Shown in pieces: positions 18,339 to 28,351 of a stretch of 64,000 bases of DNA (positions are counted from its first letter, which is position 1; each line of letters opens with the position of its first letter). The stretch comes from Francisella frigiditurris (GTDB taxonomy: Bacteria > Pseudomonadota > Gammaproteobacteria > Francisellales > Francisellaceae): contig NZ_CP009654.1 of NCBI RefSeq assembly GCF_001880225.1, forward strand, positions 1,364,001 to 1,428,000. Reading direction: 5' to 3'. Below the pieces are notes generated by a model. The model was not told the DNA's origin. It saw nothing but the letters and a program-made list of their open reading frames with translations, and did no database searches. Both the position numbers and the translations under genes were made by a program.

Positions 18339-19889
18339 TCATTCCCACTCTATGGTTCCTGGTGGCTTACCTGTTACATCGTATACAACACGTGAGACTT
18401 TTTTGACTTCATTAACTATTCTATTTGAAACTAATGATAAGAAGTCATAAGGCAAGTTTGCCCAAGTAGCTGTCATGAAGTCAATACTAACTACAGCTCT
18501 TAGAGCAATAACATATTCATATCTTCTTTGGTCCCCAACAACTCCAACAGATTTAATAGGAAGAAATACTCCAAATGCCTGAGATATATCATGATATAAA
18601 CCCTGATTATAAAGCTCTTCTATAAAGATTGAGTCTGCTTTTTGTAAAATCTCAACATACTCTCTTTTAACTTCACCAAGAATTCTAACACCAAGCCCTG
18701 GTCCAGGAAAAGGATGTCTATATAACATATCATGAGGTAGACCTAATCCTAAACCAAGTTTTCTTACTTCATCTTTAAATAGCTCTCTTAAAGGTTCTAA
18801 AAGCTGAAGCTTCATATTCTCTGGTAAACCGCCAACATTATGATGTGATTTTATAACATGGGCTTTACTTTTATTATTACCCGCTGATTCTATTACATCA
18901 CTATAAATTGTACCTTGAGCTAACCATTTAGCATTTTCTATTTTTGCAGCTTCTTCATCAAATATTTCAATAAAAAGTCTACCTATAATTTTTCTTTTCT
19001 GTTCAGGGTCTGAAACACCTTCAAGTTGATCTAAAAATCTATCTTTAGCATTAACTCTAATAACGTTCATATCTCTATTATCTGAGAAGATTTTCATTAC
19101 TTGATCACCTTCATTTAAGCGAAGTAACCCAGTATCAACAAATATACAAGTAAGTTGCTTTCCAATAGCTTTATTTAAAATAGCAGCAACAACAGATGAA
19201 TCAACACCGCCAGAAAGCCCTAAAATAACTCTATCTTCACCAACTTTCTTTTTTATTTCTTCAATATCACTTTCAATAATATTTTCTATATTCCAAAGAG
19301 CATCACATTGACATATCTTTAATACAAAGTTTTCAAGCATCTCTCTACCATGCTCTGAGTGTGTAGTCTCAGGATGGAACTGGACACCAAAAAATGGTTT
19401 TTCTTTATGTTGTATTGCTGCCACTGGTGCATTAGCTGAAGAGGCTATCAAGTCAAATTCATCACCTAGATTGGTAACCTTATCACTATGACTCATCCAA
19501 ACTAGCTGTTCTTTATCTAAATCAGTAAAAATATTATTCTTAGATTTAAGAATATTAATCATTGCTTTACCAAACTCGCTTTGCTCAGAGCCTTCAACAA
19601 CTCCACCATGTTGAGCTACCATCGTTTGCATTCCATAGCAAATTCCTAGCACTGGTATATTTAAATGAAAAACGACCTTTGGAGCTTTAGCTGCTGAAGC
19701 ATATACTGATTCTGGACCACCAGATAAAATGATCCCTTTTGCATCATAACTTCTAATAAATTCTTCATCTATATCATGAGGAAAAATCTCACAAAAAACT
19801 CCGATCTCTCTTATTCTACGAGCTATTAGTTGAGTGTATTGCGAACCAAAATCTAAGATAAGTATTTTATGATTATGTATATCTGTCAT
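18339..19889 (-). CDS. guaA: GMP synthase (glutamine-hydrolysing)
   Basis: GuaA converts XMP to GMP. The glutaminase domain has G-I-C-Y-G-M-Q (nucleophile Cys) and F-H-P-E. The ATP-pyrophosphatase domain has L-S-G-G-V-D-S-S-V, and the dimerisation domain ends P-P-G-T-I-E-W-E. I start at the ATG at 19889 (M-T-D-I-H-N-H-K), giving 516 residues. A TTG five codons upstream at 19904 is in frame but unnecessary. The gene is divergent from a small lipoprotein gene. Confidence 0.97.
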   Translation of the reverse strand: MTDIHNHKILILDFGSQYTQLIARRIREIGVFCEIFPHDIDEEFIRSYDAKGIILSGGPESVYASAAKAPKVVFHLNIPVLGICYGMQTMVAQHGGVVEGSEQSEFGKAMINILKSKNNIFTDLDKEQLVWMSHSDKVTNLGDEFDLIASSANAPVAAIQHKEKPFFGVQFHPETTHSEHGREMLENFVLKICQCDALWNIENIIESDIEEIKKKVGEDRVILGLSGGVDSSVVAAILNKAIGKQLTCIFVDTGLLRLNEGDQVMKIFSDNRDMNVIRVNAKDRFLDQLEGVSDPEQKRKIIGRLFIEIFDEEAAKIENAKWLAQGTIYSDVIESAGNNKSKAHVIKSHHNVGGLPENMKLQLLEPLRELFKDEVRKLGLGLGLPHDMLYRHPFPGPGLGVRILGEVKREYVEILQKADSIFIEELYNQGLYHDISQAFGVFLPIKSVGVVGDQRRYEYVIALRAVVSIDFMTATWANLPYDFLSLVSNRIVNEVKKVSRVVYDVTGKPPGTIEWE

Positions 19890-20037
19890 TAGAAAATTAT
19901 ACAAAGATATTATTATCCCCCTATTTTATATTATTAATACTTTGTTTGTAAGAAAGAATTGTTACTATTTTCAGTAAAAATCTTTAAACTAAATATTGGA
20001 AACTTAAATAAAATTTATTTGTAAAAGGAAAACTATT

Positions 20038-20385
20038 ATGATTAAAAAAATCGTTGGATTATCATTTTTTTGTATTTTATTAACTTCATGCCTTATCAAC
20101 ACAAATAGTAATAACCAAACAGACATTGTTAGAGGAACTTGTAATTTAACTTCCGTTGCACAAAAAGAGCTGACTTGTAAAGATGGAACATATCAGTTAT
20201 CTAATATCGATGTGTTAGATAAAACAGAAACTAATGTAACTGCTAATTACTGTATTGTTAATACGCCTAAGGATTATAATAAAGAATTCGCTGATGCGAT
20301 TAATAAAGTTGGTGAGTCATGTTCTGCTGATGTGACCGCTAAAAATATTTATGGTGGTGTTACTGGAAGCTTTACTGCTAAATAA
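20038..20385 (+). CDS. Small lipoprotein
   Basis: The 115-residue protein has a lipoprotein signal peptide ending in the lipobox L-T-S-C (acylated Cys near residue 18). The mature part contains five further Cys residues, which could form disulfides in the periplasm, and no domain I recognise. An AAAAGGAAAA ribosome binding site lies upstream. It stands alone between divergent guaA and the next gene, whose own promoter seems to lie in the gap. Confidence 0.72.
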   Translation: MIKKIVGLSFFCILLTSCLINTNSNNQTDIVRGTCNLTSVAQKELTCKDGTYQLSNIDVLDKTETNVTANYCIVNTPKDYNKEFADAINKVGESCSADVTAKNIYGGVTGSFTAK

Positions 20386-20405
20386 ATCTACGCCTAAACC
20401 CCTTT

Positions 20406-20434
20406 TTGTTTTTACCTTTTCCCTTTGTTATAAT
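20406..20434 (+). promoter_or_regulatory. Probable sigma-70 promoter for the AspA/AstE-like gene
   Basis: TTGTTT at 20406-20411, a 17-bp spacer and TATAAT at 20429-20434 preceded by TG (extended -10) match the sigma-70 pattern. The ATG it would serve is at 20481. No experimental evidence is available. Confidence 0.5.
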
Positions 20435-20480
20435 CATTACCACACTTAAATATATAATATAAATATTTCTTTATCTATCT

Positions 20481-21497
20481 ATGAAATTCATACTATTTGA
20501 CAAAACTTTTCAAGCTGGTGAAACAGCAACTTTAGCAATGCCACTTCCTGTTTTATATTCATGTGCCCCTATGTATTTACCAATTAAAATAGTAAATGGT
20601 AGTAAGCCTGGACCATGTTTATTATTGTTTGGAATGGTGCATGGAGATGAATATAACGGCATTGAAATTATTAATAATCTTATCGAAAAAATTGATCCTA
20701 AAAAACTTAGTGGCACTATTGTTGCTATACCAGTTTTAAACATATATGGACTAATTAACTATCCCAATAAGATGCAAAGTGGTAAGTCGCTGGAACAATC
20801 TTTTCCTGGAGATGAAAATGGCTCTTTCATGGAAAGATATGCATATAATCTTACAGAGCAAATAATTAAAAAAGTTGATTACTCTATTCAAATAAGAACA
20901 GGTAATGTAAATCATCAGATTCTACCACAAGTCTATTGTAATCCTGAAGATGAAGATTCAATGAGAATTGCTCGAGCATTTCAAGCACCTGTTATAACAG
21001 GTGTAAATGTGAATAGCTCTAGTATTAGAAAAATTCATCAAGCCTTAGATATTCCCTTTATTTGTTATGAAGCTGGTGAAGCCATAAGATTTGATAATGA
21101 ATCTATTAATATAGGTATGGAAGGTATTAGAAATGTAATGAAAAAGCTAAATCTTCTAGATGAAGAGCTTGAACAAACTGTAAAACCAATTCTTTCAGAA
21201 GATGCTGAATGGACAATATCAGACACTTCAGGAATACTAAGAACAGAAATAGAGCTAGGTACAAGAGTTAAAAAAAATCAAAGAATAGGTCATCTGACAG
21301 ATCCTTTTGGTAATGCTGATAATGTTAGTTTAATTTCTCCTATAGATGGAATAATTTTAGGTATTAATAATAATCCTCTAATAAAAGAAGGAGATAAGGT
21401 TTTTAAGGTCGCATCATTTCATGATGATAAAAAAGCAGAAGCAAAACTAGAAGATTGGGAAGAAATCGCAAAAGAAAATTTTAATACAAATGAATAA
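20481..21497 (+). CDS. Succinylglutamate desuccinylase/aspartoacylase family protein, one metal ligand altered
   Basis: This 338-residue M14-like amidohydrolase has the first zinc motif H-G-D-E-Y-N-G (about residues 55-61) and a Glu-containing segment C-Y-E-A-G-E-A where the catalytic Glu is expected. In the family the third zinc ligand is the His of a D-L-H-T-like motif. Here the corresponding place reads I-Q-I-R-T-G, so the His seems replaced by Arg. The C-terminal region (residues ~240-325) is a barrel-sandwich-like beta domain as in many AstE/AspA relatives. Substrate unknown. It overlaps the next MFS gene by 8 bp, so enzyme and transporter are probably coupled. Confidence 0.8.
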   Translation: MKFILFDKTFQAGETATLAMPLPVLYSCAPMYLPIKIVNGSKPGPCLLLFGMVHGDEYNGIEIINNLIEKIDPKKLSGTIVAIPVLNIYGLINYPNKMQSGKSLEQSFPGDENGSFMERYAYNLTEQIIKKVDYSIQIRTGNVNHQILPQVYCNPEDEDSMRIARAFQAPVITGVNVNSSSIRKIHQALDIPFICYEAGEAIRFDNESINIGMEGIRNVMKKLNLLDEELEQTVKPILSEDAEWTISDTSGILRTEIELGTRVKKNQRIGHLTDPFGNADNVSLISPIDGIILGINNNPLIKEGDKVFKVASFHDDKKAEAKLEDWEEIAKENFNTNE

Positions 21498-22755
21498 TAA
21501 AATATCCTTAACAGCCCTTATTATTTGGATAACTTGTGCTGTATTTTTTATGTATGAATTCTTACTTAGAACTATTCTTGGCACATTTGAGCATCAAATA
21601 ATAAGTGATTTAGATTTAACATTAGTTACATTTAGTATTTTAAGTTCTACTGCATATCAATTTATATATGGCATTATGCAGGTTCCTGTTGGTTTTATAA
21701 CAGATAAGTTAGGGTTGAAGAAAACTCTTACTATGGCAGTTGGCATTTGTGCTCTAGGAGTGGGAATGTTTGCTCTATCTAATAGTTTTAGTGCGGCTTT
21801 AGTTTATAGAGTACTTATGGGATTTGGTTCTGCATTTGGTTTTTTATGCTTACTTGTAGCAGTATATGACTGGTTACCTCATAAATATATTGGTTTATTT
21901 ATAGGTTTATCACAGTTTATAGGAGTACTAGGACCAATGGTTGCTGCTGGCCCTTTAGACTCTTTATCAAACACAAGTGGAATTGATTGGAGAGAAGTAT
22001 TTATAATTCTTGCTGGAGTTGGAGTTATATTGGCTATAATAACTGTTCTCATAGTTAAAAATAATAAACAATCTGATGATAAATTTGTAATTATTGATAA
22101 ACCAATATCTATTTTAGATAATATAAAAAGTTTAATATCAACTAGACAAGTTTGGTTCATAGCTTTCTTTTCAGCATCGGTATACTTTAGTATAGAATTT
22201 TTATCTGAAAATGCCGCTAAACCTTTTCTAATGTTACATAGTTTTGACCCTAAAGTAGCCTCTTACATGATAACCTTAGCTTGGCTTGGTTATGGTATTG
22301 GCTGTCCTTCTTTAGGTTTTATTTCTGATACTATAAAAAGAAGAAAACCAATAATGATATTTAGTGCTATACTCGCCTTCTTTGCATTAGCAGTTATAAT
22401 CTTTATACCTATTAATATTTATATTTTATCTATAGCTTTTATCTGTCTTGGAATTGGTGCTAGTGGTCAAAGTATAGGATTTGCAATTATTGCTGAACAA
22501 TGCCAAAAATATTATTTAGCTGCAGGTCTAGGGGTTAACAATTTTTTAATAATGCTTTCTGTATCTATAGGATCACCTTTTATTAGTTACGTCCTATCGA
22601 ATTTATCTGATGGAAAGAAAATAACTATATCAGAATATGAAATAGCATTATGTATACCTTTATTATTTATAGTAGTAGGAATAATTCTAAGTATATTTTT
22701 TATTAGAGAAACTTTTTGTAGATCCACAAAAGAAGTTATAACTGTAGAAGTCTAG
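21490..22755 (+). CDS. MFS transporter
   Basis: The 421-residue product has about twelve membrane helices. Its loop 2-3 motif G-F-I-T-D-K-L-G-L-K-K is that of the major facilitator superfamily. The general look (helix-1 W-I-T-C-A-V-F-F-M-Y-E-F) resembles the phagosomal-transporter-like MFS proteins that are abundant in Francisella and Legionella and import amino acids or related nutrients. Translational overlap with the upstream deacylase suggests a shared substrate. The C-terminal end overlaps the convergent MFS gene by 20 bp. Confidence 0.82.
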   Translation: MNNKISLTALIIWITCAVFFMYEFLLRTILGTFEHQIISDLDLTLVTFSILSSTAYQFIYGIMQVPVGFITDKLGLKKTLTMAVGICALGVGMFALSNSFSAALVYRVLMGFGSAFGFLCLLVAVYDWLPHKYIGLFIGLSQFIGVLGPMVAAGPLDSLSNTSGIDWREVFIILAGVGVILAIITVLIVKNNKQSDDKFVIIDKPISILDNIKSLISTRQVWFIAFFSASVYFSIEFLSENAAKPFLMLHSFDPKVASYMITLAWLGYGIGCPSLGFISDTIKRRKPIMIFSAILAFFALAVIIFIPINIYILSIAFICLGIGASGQSIGFAIIAEQCQKYYLAAGLGVNNFLIMLSVSIGSPFISYVLSNLSDGKKITISEYEIALCIPLLFIVVGIILSIFFIRETFCRSTKEVITVEV

Positions 22756-24013
22756 CTTTTCTTCTATTATCCCTATATTTTAAAAGTGCCATATAGGAAA
22801 TAATCACTGTACTTATAAGCAGTGGTACAAGTAAAAATACAAAAGCTCTATCAAAAACATTATTGTTTACATTGATATGAATAGGTCCACCATTTAATAA
22901 GACACTTATATAACTTATTAAAAATTGAAATAATGCTCCACACAACCCTATTACCATATTAACTATAGCTAAAGCTGTTCCTTTTATTTCCTTAGGAAAT
23001 ATCTCTTCAACTACTGAAAATGCTAATAACATACTTGAAACAAAAAAACCTAATAAAAAGAATAAAATAAATAATAAGTTAGGATTTATAATGCTTGCAA
23101 ATAAAACTATTGAAGAAAAAATAGTTATCGTAAATATATTACAAATAAACATCCATATTCTTTTTTCACCAAATAAACTTGCAATAATCCCATGAGATGG
23201 CCCGCCAAATGCTATACCCACAAACATCATTACACTTATTCTTGCAGCTACGGATTCCGTAACATGATAAGCCTGCTCTAAAAATACTACATCATATAAT
23301 TCAGAAAATGAATTAACTACTATACCCACCATAAGACCAGAATAAATAGCTAAAAGCCAAAGTTTCTTATTCTTAAGTAAAATTAAACTATGAAAAAATC
23401 TAGAAGTTTTTGACTCTACTAAATTAGAAATGTCTTTCTCTTCTTTTTTATATGTTAGAAGTAAAATTATTACTACTCCCCACACTATTCCAAAGTAGCC
23501 AATGTAAGCTAAAGCATCTTTCCAGCCACTTAATGAAACAAGATAGTTTAAAAATAATTGCCCAAATATACCACCAAGAACTCCTAATGTATTAGTAAGT
23601 CCAACGGCTATAGGGAAAAATCTCTCTGGCAAAACATCTGCTGCTACTTTTAAACACCCAATAAATGCAACTGCTGATCCAATAGCTATTAGAATTCTAC
23701 CTAACAACATAGTTTCTAAGTTTGGTTCATATACAAAAAGTAATATTCCTAAACTCATTACTAAACAAGATATGGATAACATTACCCTAGCGCCAAACCT
23801 ATCTAATAACATACCTGCTGGTACTTGGCTTATTGCGTATATTGGAAAATAAATACTCATAACATAAGCAATTTGGTCTACTCCAACATCCATATCTAAA
23901 GATATTGGTTTTATAAGCACGCTTGGCGCAGTATGCTGAAAATAGTCTAAAGCATAGAATATTGCAGCTACTAACCAAAATAGCCAACCAATTACTAATT
24001 TTTTATTACCCAT
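22736..24013 (-). CDS. MFS transporter (phagosomal nutrient transporter type)
   Basis: The 425-residue, twelve-helix transporter has the motif G-M-L-L-D-R-F-G-A-R after helix 2. Helix 1 (W-L-F-W-L-V-A-A-I-F-Y-A-L-D-Y-F-Q) is typical of the Francisella/Legionella Pht-like group. It is convergent with the preceding MFS gene and overlaps it tail to tail by 20 bp. Substrate unknown; amino acids are the usual cargo in this group. Confidence 0.82.
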   Translation of the reverse strand: MGNKKLVIGWLFWLVAAIFYALDYFQHTAPSVLIKPISLDMDVGVDQIAYVMSIYFPIYAISQVPAGMLLDRFGARVMLSISCLVMSLGILLFVYEPNLETMLLGRILIAIGSAVAFIGCLKVAADVLPERFFPIAVGLTNTLGVLGGIFGQLFLNYLVSLSGWKDALAYIGYFGIVWGVVIILLLTYKKEEKDISNLVESKTSRFFHSLILLKNKKLWLLAIYSGLMVGIVVNSFSELYDVVFLEQAYHVTESVAARISVMMFVGIAFGGPSHGIIASLFGEKRIWMFICNIFTITIFSSIVLFASIINPNLLFILFFLLGFFVSSMLLAFSVVEEIFPKEIKGTALAIVNMVIGLCGALFQFLISYISVLLNGGPIHINVNNNVFDRAFVFLLVPLLISTVIISYMALLKYRDNRRKARLLQL

Positions 24014-24095
24014 TCTTTATTACAATTAAAGATTAATCTTTACATTATAGAAGCTTTATATATTTAATAAAACCTAAGACTTTATTTATACTTAC

Positions 24096-26111
24096 TCAAG
24101 AAAACATATTTTTAAGAGCAGAAATAGTTTCTTTTGAGTTTTGCTTTCGAGCTTCTGGGCATTCTTTTTCTCCACCGACCCAGTGCAAGTCTGTATCAGG
24201 AAGCTCTTCTAGAAATCTACTTGGCTGTGTTATGATTTTTTCACCAAACTTTTTTCTATATTTAGTAAGAGTTATTGTTAATTTTTCTTTTGCTCTAGTA
24301 ATAGCTACATATGCTAATCGTCTTTCATCCTCTATAGAGCCATCCTCTATACTTTGTTGATGAGGAAGTATCCCTTCTTCCATACCCATTATATAAACTT
24401 TTTTAAATTCTAATCCTTTAGATGCATGCATTGTTATAATCTGAACTTGATTATCACTTTTATCTTCAGTATCTCTATCCAAAATATCTATAAGAAGCAT
24501 TTTATTAAGTACGCTATTTAAAGAATCTAAACCATTATATGACTCATCCTCTAATTGTGTAGTTACCCACCTGATAAGCTCAATTACATTTGTATATCTA
24601 AATTCAGACTGCTTTTCTGATGAGCTAGAGTCTATTAACCATTGTCTATATGTTATTTCATCTATAAAGTTATTTAATATTTTCTTTAATTCAGAAATTG
24701 AAATACTAGAGATAATTTTCTGTTGAGTAGAAGTAATAAGCTCTTTAAATCTTATAAGACTAGACTTAGTATAGTCACGAATATCTATATTACTTAAATT
24801 ATATAATGTATGGAAAAAGCTACAATGATGTTCACTCGCATATTCACCTAATTTATGAATCGTTGCGCTACCGATCTCTCTTTTAGGAGTATTAATAACT
24901 CTTAAAAAAGCTCGATCATCATCTGGATTTACTATAAGCCTTAAGTAAGAAATAATATCTTTAATTTCACTCTTAGAGAAAAAGGAAGATCCTCCACTTA
25001 TCGTATATGGGATCTTATGCATTTGCATATATCTTTCTAATAAGAATGCTTGATAATTACTTCTAATAAGAACTGCATAGTCAGAATTCTTTGAAGTACT
25101 TTTCACTCTATCAAAAAAGATATCACTAGCTATGTATTGAGCCTCATCTTCATCATTAATAAGACTTATAATTTTTACATGATCGCCATAGCCTTTATTT
25201 GACCATAATTGCTTTTCAAAAATATGGCTATTATTGGATATAAGCTTATTTGCAACATTTAGAATCCTACCTGTAGAACGATAATTTTGTTCTAACTTAA
25301 TAACTTTCAAGTTAGAGAAATCTTCTTGTAAATGCTTTAAGTTTTCTGGTTTTGATCCTCGCCAAGCATATATAGACTGATCATCATCTCCAACAACTGT
25401 AAACTTGTTTTTTCCTTTTGTTAGATATTTTAATAACTGATATTGTGATTCATTTGTATCTTGGTATTCATCAATTAGGATATATCTAAATTTATCTGTC
25501 CAAAATTTTTGGATATTTTCATTATTTTTGAAAAGTTGAATTGGCTGAAAAATCAAATCATCAAAATCAAAAGAGTTATATGACTTTAAATACTTTTGAT
25601 ATTCTTTATAAATAAATAATGCTTGTTCCTCTAAATCATCTCTAGCATCAACTTCTTCAGGTGCTAAAAGAGCAGATTTCCAAAATGAAATTTTAGATTG
25701 AATAATGCCTGAATTTTGTTTAGGTAATTGAAATTCTTCATAAGCAATATCATGTATTAGATTAAGAGAATCTGCACTATCAAAAAGTGTAAAGCTCTTT
25801 TTATATCCTAGTTCAGCATAGTGCTTTTTTAAAATTGATAGTCCTAATGAATGAAATGTTGAGATCACTAAGCCTTTACACAAGTCTTTATCAAGCCTAC
25901 CCTTTATTCTTTCCTGCATTTCTTTTGCTGCTTTATTTGTAAATGTAACAGCTAAAATACTTTTCGCAGGATATAGCAATTGCTCTATAAGATAAGATAT
26001 CTTCTCAATAATAACACTAGTCTTACCACTTCCAGCTCCTGCTAATACAAGTAATGGAGATCCTATATACTTTACAGCCTCTTGCTGTTGTGGATTTAAG
26101 TCATCTAGCAT
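24096..26111 (-). CDS. rep: ATP-dependent DNA helicase Rep (SF1A)
   Basis: The 671-residue UvrD/Rep-family helicase starts L-N-P-Q-Q-Q-E-A-V. It has Walker A G-A-G-S-G-K-T, Walker B I-L-I-D-E-Y-Q-D-T-N, motif III G-D-D-D-Q-S-I-Y-A-W-R-G and motif VI V-A-I-T-R-A. Length and the G-I-L-P-H-Q region match Rep better than UvrD. Rep moves 3'-5' on single strands and helps replication forks pass bound proteins. Its start overlaps the end of ygfZ by 7 bp. Confidence 0.93.
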   Translation of the reverse strand: MLDDLNPQQQEAVKYIGSPLLVLAGAGSGKTSVIIEKISYLIEQLLYPAKSILAVTFTNKAAKEMQERIKGRLDKDLCKGLVISTFHSLGLSILKKHYAELGYKKSFTLFDSADSLNLIHDIAYEEFQLPKQNSGIIQSKISFWKSALLAPEEVDARDDLEEQALFIYKEYQKYLKSYNSFDFDDLIFQPIQLFKNNENIQKFWTDKFRYILIDEYQDTNESQYQLLKYLTKGKNKFTVVGDDDQSIYAWRGSKPENLKHLQEDFSNLKVIKLEQNYRSTGRILNVANKLISNNSHIFEKQLWSNKGYGDHVKIISLINDEDEAQYIASDIFFDRVKSTSKNSDYAVLIRSNYQAFLLERYMQMHKIPYTISGGSSFFSKSEIKDIISYLRLIVNPDDDRAFLRVINTPKREIGSATIHKLGEYASEHHCSFFHTLYNLSNIDIRDYTKSSLIRFKELITSTQQKIISSISISELKKILNNFIDEITYRQWLIDSSSSEKQSEFRYTNVIELIRWVTTQLEDESYNGLDSLNSVLNKMLLIDILDRDTEDKSDNQVQIITMHASKGLEFKKVYIMGMEEGILPHQQSIEDGSIEDERRLAYVAITRAKEKLTITLTKYRKKFGEKIITQPSRFLEELPDTDLHWVGGEKECPEARKQNSKETISALKNMFS

Positions 26112-26854
26112 TTGGTAATAGTTTCACCAGTTTCTAGTTTATATTCTGACTCTAATGCCTCTTTATGAAAGACCACTAGCATATAGCTTTGATTTTCTAC
26201 GAATATTTTATTTACCACATTTGCTAATGGCTTACCTTGCTCATCTTTTAAATCTAAAGTATCTATATCAGAATCAGACTTCACTACAGCTAACTCTTTT
26301 TTTAGTTTAGCTTTATAATGCATTCTAGCAATTACTTCTTGCCCCATGTAGCAACCTTTTGAATAAGAAACTACATTTTCAACATTGTCTAGTTCTAATT
26401 CTGCTGGTAAGAAATTCTCTATATTTTGACTATTGATTATTGCTAATTTATTTAAAATATTTTGTTTTTGAACATCTTCAAAACTAATATCTGACTCCAA
26501 GCTATCTTTTGCTAAGATATTATGATTTAAGAATCCTTCCATTGTAAAAAATAAAGCATATTCATCATTTATAGAAAAACTAACTTTAGAAAACATTCCA
26601 TATTTTTTAAGCCAATTTTGTAAAGTTTCTAATGCGCCTTCTTCAACTGAAAGTAGTAATTTATCATCTGCAATAAACTTAACAAAACATAATGAAATTA
26701 TACGCCCTTTTAAGTTAGCAAAAGCCGTTAATAAAATAGTATTATTTTCAGATAAAGTATTTAAATCAGCTGTCGTAAGTCCTTGTAAAAATTTTTTAGT
26801 ATCTACACCACTTACTTCTAATATTTTAAAATTCTTATATTGATAATTGCTCAT
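26105..26854 (-). CDS. ygfZ: Folate-binding Fe-S protein repair factor YgfZ
   Basis: The 249-residue GcvT-like protein carries the signature K-G-C-Y-M-G-Q-E-V-I-A-R-M (about residues 167-179), with the conserved Cys of YgfZ. YgfZ uses tetrahydrofolate to support assembly or repair of certain Fe-S enzymes. It is somewhat short (E. coli about 326 residues), as in several small-genome gammaproteobacteria. Upstream of and overlapping rep on the minus strand. Confidence 0.88.
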   Translation of the reverse strand: MSNYQYKNFKILEVSGVDTKKFLQGLTTADLNTLSENNTILLTAFANLKGRIISLCFVKFIADDKLLLSVEEGALETLQNWLKKYGMFSKVSFSINDEYALFFTMEGFLNHNILAKDSLESDISFEDVQKQNILNKLAIINSQNIENFLPAELELDNVENVVSYSKGCYMGQEVIARMHYKAKLKKELAVVKSDSDIDTLDLKDEQGKPLANVVNKIFVENQSYMLVVFHKEALESEYKLETGETITKC

Positions 26855-26951
26855 AAAGAGATCCTCTTTGAATTTTTGTTTTTGTAGATATTTCTAAAGT
26901 TAGTAGATTTTATAATAATCAATATATCTATGTAAAGATCATACTCTTAAG

Positions 26952-27551
26952 CTAACTATAGTTATAAAAATAACTTCTAACTATACCTAGTGTTTCATGA
27001 GTAACTACTATAGGATCTTTTGAAGGTGTATCAGAAATAGCTGGAATAATTTTTATTCCCATATTAGTAAATATTCTCTCTGCTCTTTTCATATGTAAAG
27101 ATGATGTTACAAGTAAATATTTATCAAAAGCTAATTCTTTAGTTATCTCTTTAGTAAATTTAGCATTACCAAAAGTATTTAAGCTCTTTTTTTCTAAGAT
27201 AATATCTTGGCTATCAACTCCCAGACTTAACATGATCTCAGAATATGCCTCAGCCTCAGATATTCCATAATTATGAATATCTCCACCAGAAGCAATTATT
27301 TTATAATGTATACCACATTGCTTCGCCAGGAAATATATTCTACAAGCCTCTAACACTCTGGAATATGCTCTATTATTTAAAAGCACTTTTCCATCAATCT
27401 TAACTAACCCTGAACCAAGTAAAATTATAGCAAAATTATCTTTTATAATATCATCTTCTAATCTTTTATATTTTTCTGTCAAAAAGTTTGACGCTATATA
27501 AATAAAGGTAAAAAAAATTATAGATAATAGAACTAAAATTATTATAAGCAT
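26952..27551 (-). CDS. YdcF/DUF218-family membrane-anchored protein
   Basis: The 199-residue protein has one N-terminal transmembrane helix (residues ~2-22), then a DUF218 domain. This shows I-I-L-L-G-S-G at the start, S-G-G-D near the middle, and a late V-T-S-S-L-H-M-K-R-A. The family includes SanA, ElyC and YdcF, linked to envelope integrity and lipid-carrier metabolism. It lies 5 bp downstream of the GGCT-like gene and is likely co-transcribed with it. Confidence 0.78.
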   Translation of the reverse strand: MLIIILVLLSIIFFTFIYIASNFLTEKYKRLEDDIIKDNFAIILLGSGLVKIDGKVLLNNRAYSRVLEACRIYFLAKQCGIHYKIIASGGDIHNYGISEAEAYSEIMLSLGVDSQDIILEKKSLNTFGNAKFTKEITKELAFDKYLLVTSSLHMKRAERIFTNMGIKIIPAISDTPSKDPIVVTHETLGIVRSYFYNYS

Positions 27552-27556
27552 ATTTA

Positions 27557-28261
27557 CTAAAATGGAAGATTAAAATAATAATCAAATTTTTGAGATAATA
27601 ATGTATCAATCTTGTCTGCTATAGCACCATCTTTAGTTACCTGTATAGTACGAGGATAAAGTCTATCATTTACCCAAGCATTTTGATCCCATAAATATGT
27701 TGTATCAACACACTGTTTAGCAAAACCTTTTATTTGATAGCGGTTTTCTACTTGTAAACATCCTCTCAAGAAAATATCAACATATGATTGTGAAATAGGA
27801 TGATCTTTTGTTGGTTTTTGTATATCTTCTGGTTGCTTAGCATATATCCAATAAGCGCCTTCAGGTAGTTTTTCAAGTCCCACAGCTTTTATATCATCTT
27901 CTGGTACTCTATATCTACAATATCCTGGTTCCCAATCATCTGTAGTTTTAACATCTTGACCACTTATAGGATAATAAACAGCATTAAGTTTATAACTTTT
28001 CTCAGGTACTGAAAGTAAGTAAGTAGTTTTATAATTTCCACCACTAATACCCCAAGTTCTTTTAAAGTTATTAACTATTATTGGATATACATCTGTAGCA
28101 CTTGGTGTAGTTAGCTTTCTAGTTTCATCATCCATAAGACTTCCATAACCAATAATATAGTTTCTATGTGTCTCATCAACTTCTGGATGACACTCTTCTG
28201 CAAAAACTGAGGTAAATGAAACTGATGATAACATTAACATTAAAACCAAACTTTTTTTCAT
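27557..28261 (-). CDS. Secreted gamma-glutamylcyclotransferase-like protein
   Basis: The 234-residue protein has a signal peptide (cleavage after F-A near residue 21) and the GGCT-fold motif Y-I-I-G-Y-G-S-L-M near residues 34-42. The early acidic region and the strand V-N-N-F-K-R-T-W-G fit the family, which cyclises gamma-glutamyl compounds such as glutathione fragments. Most GGCT proteins are cytoplasmic, so the signal peptide is notable. Substrate unproven. Confidence 0.75.
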   Translation of the reverse strand: MKKSLVLMLMLSSVSFTSVFAEECHPEVDETHRNYIIGYGSLMDDETRKLTTPSATDVYPIIVNNFKRTWGISGGNYKTTYLLSVPEKSYKLNAVYYPISGQDVKTTDDWEPGYCRYRVPEDDIKAVGLEKLPEGAYWIYAKQPEDIQKPTKDHPISQSYVDIFLRGCLQVENRYQIKGFAKQCVDTTYLWDQNAWVNDRLYPRTIQVTKDGAIADKIDTLLSQKFDYYFNLPF

Positions 28262-28351
28262 ATCTAAGATCCTTACTATAATAAATAGAAATTATATTGA
28301 CTCATAAATCATAGCATATATGCTTGATAAAATTAGATTAAATATATTAGT

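Noticed and set aside
18339-19904. TTG start of guaA at 19904
   Set aside because: The ATG at 19889 gives the usual GuaA N terminus, M-T-D-I-H-N-H-K; the TTG adds five unsupported residues.
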